From positions 310,001 through 374,000 of the forward strand of contig CALSRO010000005.1 in NCBI GenBank assembly GCA_943788775.1: 64,000 nt of DNA. Direction: 5' to 3'. Shown in pieces: positions 52,987-61,119 of this stretch. Below the pieces are notes generated by a model. It had not been told where the DNA came from, made no database searches, and saw nothing but the letters and a program-made list of their open reading frames with translations. Every line of letters starts with the position of its first letter. Within the stretch, counting starts at the first letter, position 1. A program made the position numbers and the translations under genes. Source of the stretch: an uncultured Flavobacteriales bacterium (GTDB lineage Bacteria; Bacteroidota; Bacteroidia; Flavobacteriales_G; Salibacteraceae).

Positions 52987-55266
52987 TTAAAATTTGAGGG
53001 ACAACCTCAGGATCGTATTTCGACCCAGTTCGTCCGAGTAATAGCGATATCGATTTAAATAATTTCGATACCGCTGGTTAAAAAGATTGTTTATTTCAAA
53101 GTTGATTCCGAGTTCGCCAAAATTGGTTTTGACCTTTGCTAGGGCAAATAATCCAAAAAGCATATATGCATTTGGCGGGCCAATGTAGTCGCTCATGCTT
53201 GGCACTCGCCATTGCTTGTTTACCCAAATGGAGTTTGCGCCTAGATTTACCTCCCGTTCGCCTTTCATATTAGGAATTGAATATGATAATTCCAGCTTGC
53301 TCTGATCGGCAGGCATCTGCGCCAACCAATCTTTAGCATTCAAATCCTTGGCTCGTAAAATTGAAGTTGTCGATGTGATTTTCAGGCTTTGGATTGGACT
53401 ATAGACGGCTTTCGCATCGATACCATAAAGCAGAGCATTTGTCTGAACATATTCAAAAGTTGGAAACGCTCCTCGAACGGTAAGCGTAGCCGGAAATCTG
53501 GGTTGCAGATTAATGAAGTTATTCATGTAATTAGAATATACAGAGGCTTGAAATTCAAATTTCCGATGTACGTACTGAATCTCACTATCCCAACTGTAAC
53601 TAACCTCTTGTAATAGATTCGTATCTCCAATCTCAAATGTGGCAGAACCATGATGTAGACCGTTGCTATACAATTCGCTTACATTCGGTGGTCGCCAGGC
53701 TATTCCTAAATTGCTGCGCCATACCCAATACTTACCAATCGAGCGATTAACTCCGATTGTGCCAGATGGCTGCTGAAAGATATAGCGATATTGATCTATT
53801 GCTTCATCATTCCGTATAAATACGTTCTGTTGAACATAGTCGAACCTTGCACCAAACTCAAGCAACCAGCCTTCTCCAAATTCTACTTTCTCTATCGCGA
53901 ACAAGCCATTAGACCACTTTTTGAAATTTGGAATGAAGAAACGCCCACTGTAGGTGTTATCCTGCATTAATGCGGACACACCTAGGGTCAGGTTCGCTCT
54001 ATCGCTGTGTTGATATCGCCAGTTTAAATCGGTTGTATGTGTGGTTATCTCAAAGCTAAGAGCCGGAATATCCATACTATGCTTATCGTATTCCTCTCGC
54101 AAATTATACTGTCGTGCGTAGGTTATTTCAATCCGTCCTTTAGAACCTGTATTGATAAATCCTTTTGCTTTCAACAGTTCGTGAGATACGCGCTGAAATG
54201 GTGGTTGTATTCTGTAGTCGAAACCAGACGATTCGATGGGTTCATTGGCCTCAAAGGCACGGTATAGATCGCTCAAATTTCCAATATGCGATGCCGAAAA
54301 AATGCCCAAATTGGTGTTGAATTGGCTGTAATACAATTCAACTCCTTTTTTCTGATCAGAGAACGAAGTAGCCGCGGAAAAGTTCCATTCTTCCAAACCT
54401 GTGTTTTTCAAGAAATAGTCGGGAGCTTGCTGGTTGCCAAGTTTCTTTATTGAACCTTGCACCCGCCATCTAAAGGCTTCTATTTGCTTATGGCTTCCTT
54501 CAAACATGAGTGCGGAAATCCCACATCTTCCGTTTGTTTGGCCAACGAGGTCAAATGCCCCTCCAATTCCAAAACTATCGGTCATTGCCTTTGGAGAAAC
54601 CAATACCACACCCGCGATAGCATCGGATCCATATCGAACACTGCTCGCACCTTTAATTACCGTGAGCTCATCGGCTATGAATGGATCAATTTCTGGTGCA
54701 TGTTCATTACCCCATTGCTGGCCCTCTTGTCGCACTCCATTGTTAAGAACGAGTAGCCTATTGCTATGCAGGCCGTGGATCATAGGTTTGGAAATACTAG
54801 CTCCGGTGTTCAGGGTGTTAACGCCAGAAATAGAACTTAGACTCTCGCCAAGCGATTTTCCCTTTTGTCGCTCTTGATATTCTATCGTTTCCATTTCGAC
54901 TGCACTTCGTATCGGTGTCTTTTTTTCATCAATTCGCACCGCATTCAGCAATTCTGCATGGTGTTCGGGATAGAAATTGTGCACTATATTCTGAGATACT
55001 TCAATCGTATCGTAAATCGGTTCACAACCAACATGCGAACAGGCAATAATCAGCTTGCCTGCGCACAGTCCTCCAATTGAATAATACCCCAATTCATTGC
55101 TAATTGTGCCCAAATTTGTCCCCAGAATCACTATGTCAGCATAGGACAAAACACTTCCATCATGCTCGTCAACTACTTGGCCGCTAACGGTTAAATTGCA
55201 GTCGTTTTGAGCACTTGCTGTTATAGCAAAGGCAATAAGAGGGATACACGCAATAAGGCGCAACAT
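52987..55266 (-). CDS. TonB-dependent outer-membrane receptor, probably metal-related
   Basis: 759 residues from the ATG at 55266 (a GTG one codon earlier is possible). Signal peptide, then a carboxypeptidase-regulatory-like domain (about 27-100, VSGQVVDEHDGSVLSYADIVI). A plug domain follows (about 120-230, KPMIHGLHSNRLLVLNNGVRQ, GASSVRYGSDAIAGVV), then a 22-strand barrel ending in the C-terminal phenylalanine (TILRLSLKF). The His-rich loop region GQQWGNEHAPEID and the His/Cys-rich and acidic neighbours suggest a metal or metal-complex substrate; zinc or copper is an inference. It should draw energy from the TonB system such as that at 5-7 kb. Confidence 0.9.
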   Translation of the reverse strand: MLRLIACIPLIAFAITASAQNDCNLTVSGQVVDEHDGSVLSYADIVILGTNLGTISNELGYYSIGGLCAGKLIIACSHVGCEPIYDTIEVSQNIVHNFYPEHHAELLNAVRIDEKKTPIRSAVEMETIEYQERQKGKSLGESLSSISGVNTLNTGASISKPMIHGLHSNRLLVLNNGVRQEGQQWGNEHAPEIDPFIADELTVIKGASSVRYGSDAIAGVVLVSPKAMTDSFGIGGAFDLVGQTNGRCGISALMFEGSHKQIEAFRWRVQGSIKKLGNQQAPDYFLKNTGLEEWNFSAATSFSDQKKGVELYYSQFNTNLGIFSASHIGNLSDLYRAFEANEPIESSGFDYRIQPPFQRVSHELLKAKGFINTGSKGRIEITYARQYNLREEYDKHSMDIPALSFEITTHTTDLNWRYQHSDRANLTLGVSALMQDNTYSGRFFIPNFKKWSNGLFAIEKVEFGEGWLLEFGARFDYVQQNVFIRNDEAIDQYRYIFQQPSGTIGVNRSIGKYWVWRSNLGIAWRPPNVSELYSNGLHHGSATFEIGDTNLLQEVSYSWDSEIQYVHRKFEFQASVYSNYMNNFINLQPRFPATLTVRGAFPTFEYVQTNALLYGIDAKAVYSPIQSLKITSTTSILRAKDLNAKDWLAQMPADQSKLELSYSIPNMKGEREVNLGANSIWVNKQWRVPSMSDYIGPPNAYMLFGLFALAKVKTNFGELGINFEINNLFNQRYRNYLNRYRYYSDELGRNTILRLSLKF

Positions 55267-55315
55267 CACTTATAGGAAATTGAAATATTGATAAACGCCC
55301 AGTTCATGAGCGCAT

Positions 55316-55350
55316 GAAAAATGGGTCGCTCGGAATCACCTCGACCCATT
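55316..55350 (-). terminator. Hairpin with T-tail between the His/Cys-rich gene and the TonB receptor gene
   Basis: A nine-base inverted repeat (AATGGGTCG at 55320-55328, CGACCCATT at 55342-55350). On the minus strand the T-run follows it, about 50 bases before the receptor start. It may be a partial terminator or attenuator. Confidence 0.5.
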
Positions 55351-55355
55351 GTGTA

Positions 55356-55748
55356 TTAGACCATCGATGGGGGTCCCCTTGTATTTTTTTCGTCCGTGAA
55401 GGCAAACGAAACTGACTTCTTGCCGCGATAAGCTAAAAGCGTTTGAAATTTAAGGTCTAAAGATCCTTCAGTATCATGAATTTTCAAATGGTTTACCTGC
55501 GGAACCTGAAGTTGGCATATCAGGCAGTCTTCGTGTCCTTCAAATAGGTGCTGATGATCTGAACAGCTTAGCGAACCGCCTTCATGATACAAGCGAATGT
55601 GGCATTCATCAGCTTCATTTTTAGCATGCTGGTTGTCGCAATGCAGCGTATGTTCCTCATGTTCATGGAATACTTCGGGTGACACCCCGAGCATTAGCAA
55701 TGCTGCGATTAACGTGAATGATATTATGTTACTCAGAATAGACTTCAA
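55356..55748 (-). CDS. Small exported His/Cys-rich protein, possible metal-binding
   Basis: About 130 residues if a TTG at 55748 is used, giving the membrane signal LKSILSNIISFTLIAALLML; the frame also extends to a TTG at 55811 inside the upstream gene. The exported part is rich in histidine and cysteine (FHEHEEHTLHCDNQHA, CSDHQHLFEGHEDCLICQL). This includes a CxxC and several HxH/HxxH pairs. It precedes the TonB receptor on the same strand. I infer zinc or copper binding in the periplasm; the family resembles short DUF2946-like proteins, but that match is unproven. The start codon is uncertain. Confidence 0.6.
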   Translation of the reverse strand: MKSILSNIISFTLIAALLMLGVSPEVFHEHEEHTLHCDNQHAKNEADECHIRLYHEGGSLSCSDHQHLFEGHEDCLICQLQVPQVNHLKIHDTEGSLDLKFQTLLAYRGKKSVSFAFTDEKNTRGPPSMV

Positions 55749-55770
55749 ACTAGGCCAAAGATAGGGGCAG

Positions 55771-56802
55771 TTATGGAAACTGAATTCTGCCAATTTTACC
55801 TCCTCGACCAACTCCTATTAATACGCTACCAATTCCTACACAACTGAAATATCCTTTTGGGCTGAGAGACTCCCAGTTTTGGCCTTCATCGTAGCTAATG
55901 TCCGTACCTGATCTGCCCGTAGAGATCGCTGTGCCATCATCCAAGTATGCAATGCATGAGCGGTAGCCCAGGGGATGTGTAGTAGGTGATAGCCAATGCT
56001 CTCCACCGTCCAATGTATAAGCAGCATTATCAGTGGCACGCGTTGAATCAACATAATCTCCGCCAACGATAATACCATGCATATCGTTCAAAAATGACAT
56101 GGAAAAGATACCAGAACTCGCTGAACTCAAGAGCGGAGTGTTGATGGCATTCCATGTAGTGGAAGCACTGGTTCTATACACCCTTGACTGCTCACCTCCG
56201 CTTGCAGCTATCCAAATGGATGAATTTCCTAGCACGATGCCGGTGCCACTTGCCGCAAAACCTGCCTCGCCAGCTATGCTGGAATCCATCGAGGTTCGAT
56301 CATATGGTTCCCAAGTTTTACCAGAATCAATGGATTCTAGCATAGTAAATTTTCCATCTATAGGATCTCCATAAGCCATACCCCGGGCTCCATTGAAATC
56401 CATTCCATCGAAGAATACCTTGCGATTTGTGTCTTCATACGTCAATTGCCAAGTGGTGCCAGTATCTGAGGTAAAGTAGAATCTAACTCCATTGCCTGAA
56501 CTCATTACCACGGCAACGTTTTGATCAAAGGCCTCGATATCTCTAAAATCAATTTTAGCACAATCTGGAATTGGGAAGGCTGACCACGATGAGCCTGAAT
56601 CTATACTTCGCAAAACCATTCCTTCTGTTCCGCTAGCCCAGACCGTGCCGTCTAAAGCGGCATCTAGGCCTCGCAGATGAGATTTGGTTGGGCTTGTGAT
56701 ACTAATCCAATCCAAATTAGCTAAGCTCTGCTTCTCCACAATAGTGTTTTGTTCCGCACAGGCGAAAAGGAGGAGTAAAATTATTGGGATGAATAAACGC
56801 AT
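55771..56802 (-). CDS. YCF48/BNR-type beta-propeller lipoprotein
   Basis: 343 residues. The lipoprotein signal is LFIPIILLLLFACA. Repeated units contain SxDxGxxW motifs (RSIDSGSSWSAF, TSDTGTTWQLTY, ESIDSGKTWEPY, TLDGGEHWLS, ISYDEGQNWESLSP). This is the Asp-box or YCF48-related propeller pattern. It is likely outside the inner membrane; a photosystem role is not implied in this organism. It is upstream of the His/Cys-rich gene, whose long frame overlaps its end, so it may belong to the same transcript. Confidence 0.85.
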   Translation of the reverse strand: MRLFIPIILLLLFACAEQNTIVEKQSLANLDWISITSPTKSHLRGLDAALDGTVWASGTEGMVLRSIDSGSSWSAFPIPDCAKIDFRDIEAFDQNVAVVMSSGNGVRFYFTSDTGTTWQLTYEDTNRKVFFDGMDFNGARGMAYGDPIDGKFTMLESIDSGKTWEPYDRTSMDSSIAGEAGFAASGTGIVLGNSSIWIAASGGEQSRVYRTSASTTWNAINTPLLSSASSGIFSMSFLNDMHGIIVGGDYVDSTRATDNAAYTLDGGEHWLSPTTHPLGYRSCIAYLDDGTAISTGRSGTDISYDEGQNWESLSPKGYFSCVGIGSVLIGVGRGGKIGRIQFP

Positions 56803-56822
56803 TTTGAATCCTTGAATATGGC

Positions 56823-56858
56823 AAAAAAAAAGCCGCTTCTTTTGAAGCGGCTTTTTTT
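56823..56858 (-). terminator. Intrinsic terminator downstream of the SprB-repeat cargo gene
   Basis: A-run, GCCGCTTC (56832-56839), TTTT loop, GAAGCGGC (56844-56851), T-run. On the minus strand it follows the cargo stop by about 14 bases; the A-run makes it bidirectional. Confidence 0.85.
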
Positions 56859-56871
56859 GATGATAGGATGA

Positions 56872-58722
56872 TTACATTTTTGAAATACGCTGAACGTATG
56901 TTTTGTCATTCACCTTTACGGATAGAATGTAAATCCCGGCACTATAACTTGAAATATCAATTACTTCAATGCTTGATGCACTCACGTCATTTCTATTCTT
57001 AGACTCAATTAGTTTCCCATTGATGTCTAGAATGTCAAATTGAACCTCATTCGCGAACCCGTCAATCTGCACGTTAATTGAGCTAGTAGCTGGGTTTGGA
57101 TAAACAGTCATGTAAATTGGGTTTCCAACTTCATCAATACCTACACAAACCTTCAGACCAACGTGAATTGAACTTGTCGATTCACAGCCATTTTCATCCG
57201 TTACCGTTACTTGATAGTTTCCTGAATCTGTCACTAAAATTGTCTGACTGGACTCGCCCGTAGACCAATCAAATGAGCTTCCAGTATTACCGGCATCCAG
57301 TGTGAATTCTATACTGTCACAGAAAATAGAATCATTGCCCAATTCAATTACAGGTAATGGATTAACAGTAATATCGACACTGCATGTTGATTCATTACCG
57401 AATGCATCAACCGCCATGAATTCAGAGCTATAAGTTCCCGCTTCAAGCGTGTCACCATCTACAGGGCCATTGATGTGCATAGTAGATGAACTGCAGTTAT
57501 CCGTACTCGTAGCATTATCCAGAGCTAACACCCCTTCACATATTTCGATGGGCGAAGGGCATTCTATTGAAGGCGCAATTGTATCAGACACTGTTACTGT
57601 TGCCGTGTCCGAAGCAAAGTTGCCGTTTACATCAATGATTGTTAGCATGACCTGATTCATAGTGTCATTACAACTGAATACGGAGTCGGAAATAATCATT
57701 TGAGCGATACCGCAACTGTCATACGATCCATTGTCAATTTGGGCCGCAGTAATCGTAACCGAACCAGTAGAGTCTAGATAAGCAGTGATATTTTGAACCA
57801 TTACCATTGGAGCAATTGAGTCTTCGAATATGATATCGATGGTATCCGAATCCTCACAATTGTTGGCATCCGTTACAACCACAGTGTATTCTGCTACACC
57901 AAGGTTCTCATTCAAAGCGGTTGTTGTTGAGTTATTCCATAAATATGTGTATCCGGCTGTACCTCCAGTTACGCTTACAAATGCAAAACCATCATTAGCA
58001 TCTACACATGATGCGCTTTGGAATGAGTCGATTAATGCAATAACCTCCGTAGGTTCTGTAATGGTTACCGAATCTGTGTCTGTACAAGAATTTGCATCAG
58101 TAGCCGTCACTGTGTAAGTTCCAGCGGTTAATCCAGAATTGGCAGCAGATGTTCCTCCGCCAGGCCAAGCATATGTAATGGTACCCGTTCCACCAGTTGC
58201 AGAAGCTGTCGCAGCACCATTGTTACCACCAAAACAGCTTACATGGGTAGGTGTTCCGATGGTAGCTAATACAGCAGTAGGTTCTGTGATTGTTACGGAT
58301 TCCGTATCAGTACAAGAGTTCGCATCTGTTACAGTCACTGTGTAAGTTCCAGCTGTTAAGCCTGTAGCAGTAGCAGAAGATCCGCCACCACCAGACCAAG
58401 CATAAGTATAGGCTGTTGTTCCACCTGTTGCAGAAGCAGTAGCTTCTCCATCATTGCCGCCATTACAAGAAACAGAGTCGTCCACAATAGCAGTCGCTAC
58501 CAATAAATTTGGTTCATCCACTATGATGGCTGTGGTAGAATCCATGCAGTCCTCGTCATCACGGGCGTAGACCACATAAGTGCCCGCGGTCAAGCCTGTA
58601 AGCGATGTGCTTGTTTGCCAGGTTGATCCATCAACACTGTATTCCACAGTTCCTAATCCCCCTGTTGAGGAGGCCGTTATGGCACCATCGTTACCACCGT
58701 TGCATGAAACGTCATTCGCCAA
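56872..58722 (-). CDS. 3' part of the frameshifted SprB-repeat cargo gene
   Basis: 616 open codons beginning at a TTG inside the first SprB repeat (ANDVSCNGGNDGAITAS), with no signal peptide. It carries the SprB repeats, a HYR-like domain (about 300-460) and the type IX sorting domain at the end (YPNPATSSINVQIDGF, AGIYILSVKVND). It cannot be exported alone. Confidence 0.6.
   Translation of the reverse strand: MANDVSCNGGNDGAITASSTGGLGTVEYSVDGSTWQTSTSLTGLTAGTYVVYARDDEDCMDSTTAIIVDEPNLLVATAIVDDSVSCNGGNDGEATASATGGTTAYTYAWSGGGGSSATATGLTAGTYTVTVTDANSCTDTESVTITEPTAVLATIGTPTHVSCFGGNNGAATASATGGTGTITYAWPGGGTSAANSGLTAGTYTVTATDANSCTDTDSVTITEPTEVIALIDSFQSASCVDANDGFAFVSVTGGTAGYTYLWNNSTTTALNENLGVAEYTVVVTDANNCEDSDTIDIIFEDSIAPMVMVQNITAYLDSTGSVTITAAQIDNGSYDSCGIAQMIISDSVFSCNDTMNQVMLTIIDVNGNFASDTATVTVSDTIAPSIECPSPIEICEGVLALDNATSTDNCSSSTMHINGPVDGDTLEAGTYSSEFMAVDAFGNESTCSVDITVNPLPVIELGNDSIFCDSIEFTLDAGNTGSSFDWSTGESSQTILVTDSGNYQVTVTDENGCESTSSIHVGLKVCVGIDEVGNPIYMTVYPNPATSSINVQIDGFANEVQFDILDINGKLIESKNRNDVSASSIEVIDISSYSAGIYILSVKVNDKTYVQRISKM
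57820..58720 (-). repeat. SprB repeats (three clear copies, one divergent)
   Basis: Copies of about 70 residues start VSCNGGNDG or VSCFGGNNG, contain ASATGG and YAWSGG/YAWPGG, and end AGTYTVTVTDANSC. Copies 2 and 3 are also similar at DNA level, including the stretch encoding TVTDANSCTD. In SprB-type adhesins such repeats form the extended stalk. Confidence 0.85.
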
Positions 58723-60476
58723 AGTGGCAGATACGTTAGATCTGAAACTTCAATAGTCTGGACCTCATAATCAGTGCCAATACAACCAGTAACGTTATTG
58801 ATGGATCGATAATAATAATCAGTATTGGATGAAACAAATGTGGTGAATGTATCACCCTCACCAATAATGGTGTTGAAAGAACTCGCCAAGCTATATTGTG
58901 TAACTGTTGTTGATCCATAATATGCTGCAACACGCGCTATAGCACCGTCAAGAATTGTCGTTGTATCTACCCCAACACAGTTGCCCGAGGTAAATGTGAG
59001 GACCAAAGTGTCAGGACCATTCGCATTTAAATCTTGAGGATCCAATTCGATACTCATCAATTTGTTGCTCCCTTGTTCACTACAACTGCAATCGTAATAG
59101 TTCAATGAATCTGAACCTTGATATTCACCATTTAGTGTGAATATGAGGGAGTCATTTTGATTACAATTTATTCTAGTGTAAATATCGAACCTTAGCGAAG
59201 TTGGTAATTGTGCAATAGAATCATTCCAAATTACCGTAATTGGGGCACTACAGCTGTATTTTCCTTGATTTCCGCATGAGCTGTAATTCGTACTAATATC
59301 ACCAGAATATAGTAATTGGATTACTGAATCCTGGATGCCACCACCGCTGGTGCCTGTGGTGTCATAAAACGAAACACTGTCTGAAGAGCAAATCGTGGTA
59401 TCAGAAAAGAATACCCAACTTGGAGATTCAGGAATGCTATGCACATCCCCAAAGTATTTTGAAGTCGAAGTATCTACCGGATTGGAAGAAATAAGTCTGA
59501 TTTGGTAACCGGATCCTGGGTCAACATTTGGGATTTCGAATTTTGATGTGTCAGCAACAGCGGTTGTGGACCAACTTGCTACTGTCGTAGCATTGGAAAA
59601 CGAACCATTGCTGTCTGACATTTGAACGGTGATGCTATTTCCAGAGTTAAAGTATTGTGAACATGTATTGTATGAAACTCTTAGGCTGTCTTGCCCTGGG
59701 CAACGACCAAAAGCGCTTACGTTAGTTATAAATAGACCAGTATCAGCAACAGTTTCAAGAAATTTTGTTGTGATGTCTTCAACATTGCTGTTTGGTATCG
59801 AATATGGTGCAGATGACGTTCGGCCAGCAAATAAAATATAATACATGTAAGGTACACTGCTTAATCCCGAAAGGGTGTGTAAACCATCATTTGTATTCAT
59901 TGCATAGGATTGAGATACTCCAGAAGTAGTCGGGACTATAAACACTTGATGAATGGCAGGGTCATAACTTCCGTCATTCACTCTTTTTAAATAACAAGAA
60001 TAGCTCACACCATTGACGGTTGTCGTGAATGTATGTGCTGTCACAGCCCCTTGGCCATCTGCCCCTAAGTTACCAGTGATTGAAAAAGTAGATACTCCAT
60101 TCAATTCAGCTCCCATGGCAAAAAAGCCAGCAAGTTGTGAGGTTACATATCTCCCACCTGATCCAAATCCAGAGTTGGTGACCACGGCCCCTGAGGTATA
60201 GTTAAAAGAACTACCTAAATTGGTGTTTAGGTAGTTTCCACCGTCATACATATCATACCCGCCATCGCTTATGGAGTTTGCACCACCATCGTAGGCGAAG
60301 TCGAATTTGTTTGGAATGGCATTAGTAATGTAGGATAGGTTATTCGTAAGTCGGGTGTTAAAATTATCCAGACATTGTGATTGTACGGAAAACGATGCAA
60401 TAGCTATCGAAATTGTACAAAACAATTTGAGTAACGTGATGTCATAAAGGGGTCTTAAATTGATTTTAGACCGCAA
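58677..60476 (-). CDS. 5' part of the frameshifted SprB-repeat cargo gene
   Basis: 599 open codons with the signal peptide (ending SVQSQ before CLDNFNTR) and a large beta-rich N-terminal region of no recognised family (AMGAELNGVSTFSITGN, SYSCYLKRVNDGSYDP). A second beta domain contains NQNDSLIFTLNGEYQGSDS. The last 19 codons after QTIEVSD are out-of-frame translation of the first SprB repeat. Confidence 0.6.
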   Translation of the reverse strand: MRSKINLRPLYDITLLKLFCTISIAIASFSVQSQCLDNFNTRLTNNLSYITNAIPNKFDFAYDGGANSISDGGYDMYDGGNYLNTNLGSSFNYTSGAVVTNSGFGSGGRYVTSQLAGFFAMGAELNGVSTFSITGNLGADGQGAVTAHTFTTTVNGVSYSCYLKRVNDGSYDPAIHQVFIVPTTSGVSQSYAMNTNDGLHTLSGLSSVPYMYYILFAGRTSSAPYSIPNSNVEDITTKFLETVADTGLFITNVSAFGRCPGQDSLRVSYNTCSQYFNSGNSITVQMSDSNGSFSNATTVASWSTTAVADTSKFEIPNVDPGSGYQIRLISSNPVDTSTSKYFGDVHSIPESPSWVFFSDTTICSSDSVSFYDTTGTSGGGIQDSVIQLLYSGDISTNYSSCGNQGKYSCSAPITVIWNDSIAQLPTSLRFDIYTRINCNQNDSLIFTLNGEYQGSDSLNYYDCSCSEQGSNKLMSIELDPQDLNANGPDTLVLTFTSGNCVGVDTTTILDGAIARVAAYYGSTTVTQYSLASSFNTIIGEGDTFTTFVSSNTDYYYRSINNVTGCIGTDYEVQTIEVSDLTYLPLWRMTFHATVVTMVP

Positions 60477-60521
60477 AGCTAAACCTTGGTTGTTTTCGAA
60501 ATGTTAGGAATTCAATAAATT

Positions 60522-61097
60522 TTAGTCAGTACTTAGTCTGTAGTGTCCAATCACTTCAAAATCAAATAAAATATCCTCTAATGTTTGACCACCTCCGATG
60601 TTATGAATAACAAGTGGCCGGCCGTTTTTTCCACGTTTAGAGGTAACGATTCCAATGTGTGTTAAACCGCTTCCAAGGTCCCAAGCTACAACGTCTCCGG
60701 GTTGAAAGTGATGCAACGAATCAGAGGTATGGATGGTCCAACCCTGACGATCAAAATAGGTCATTAAATTCGGTACTCTGCGATGATCAATATTCTTATC
60801 TGTAGTAGATAGTCCCCATAACTTTGGATACATTGAAAAGTTGGCCTTCATGTCTTCATGAACCGCTTGTTGAAGATCGATGTCGATAAGCCGAAATGCG
60901 CGTATAACGACATCTGTACAAACACCAGTTTTTGCTGGCACATCTCCCAATGGATAAGGAATGGATACGCAGCCAGCAACATATCGCACCGAGGAATCTT
61001 CCAAGGTTTCTGCAAGCCTTGCAAGTTCCTCTCCCGTTTGAGAATAGCCTGTACTGACTCCTATCCAAAGCCAAAATCCAAAAACGAAGCGGTACAT
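60522..61097 (-). CDS. Exported DUF1287-family protein
   Basis: 191 residues from the ATG at 61097, which gives a clean signal peptide (YRFVFGFWLWIGVSTGYSQ); a GTG 15 bases upstream adds five residues. The domain has GDVPAKTGVCTDVVIRAFR, the DHRRVPNLMTYFDRQGW region and FQPGDVVAWDLGSGLTHIGIV, the conserved layout of DUF1287. The cysteine near 52, the aspartate pairs and a late histidine resemble an NlpC/P60-like cysteine hydrolase, so a cell-wall role is possible but unproven. It lies downstream of the S9 peptidase on the same strand. Confidence 0.85.
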   Translation of the reverse strand: MYRFVFGFWLWIGVSTGYSQTGEELARLAETLEDSSVRYVAGCVSIPYPLGDVPAKTGVCTDVVIRAFRLIDIDLQQAVHEDMKANFSMYPKLWGLSTTDKNIDHRRVPNLMTYFDRQGWTIHTSDSLHHFQPGDVVAWDLGSGLTHIGIVTSKRGKNGRPLVIHNIGGGQTLEDILFDFEVIGHYRLSTD

Positions 61098-61119
61098 TGA
61101 TCGCCAGCTCACGTAGCTA

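Larger units (their letters stand above)
56872..60476 (-). pseudogene. Frameshifted gene for a large type IX-secreted SprB-repeat protein
   Basis: Read as one gene this would encode about 1,200 residues: a signal peptide (LKLFCTISIAIASFSVQSQ), a beta-rich N-terminal domain, three or four SprB repeats (DVSCNGGNDG...GTYTVTVTDANSC), a HYR-type domain (SIAPMVMVQNITA, DSCGIAQMIISD) and a type IX sorting domain (VYPNPATSSINVQ). The frame changes once, at 58739-58742. The upstream frame reads QTIEVSD and stops 19 codons later; the other frame reads SNVSATLANDVSC. One extra T (GATCT to GATTCT) would join them as VSDSNVSATLA. The start is uncertain: only TTG is in frame before the signal peptide, while an ATG at 60445 is out of frame. 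Confidence 0.75.

Noticed and set aside
54434..54877. 147-codon open frame antisense to the TonB receptor
   Set aside because: It overlaps the conserved plug domain and looks like a shadow frame.
57820..58720. Regularly spaced similar DNA segments, considered as a CRISPR array
   Set aside because: The segments are about 200 bases, diverged and in frame, and encode SprB repeats; there are no short exact repeats with unique spacers.
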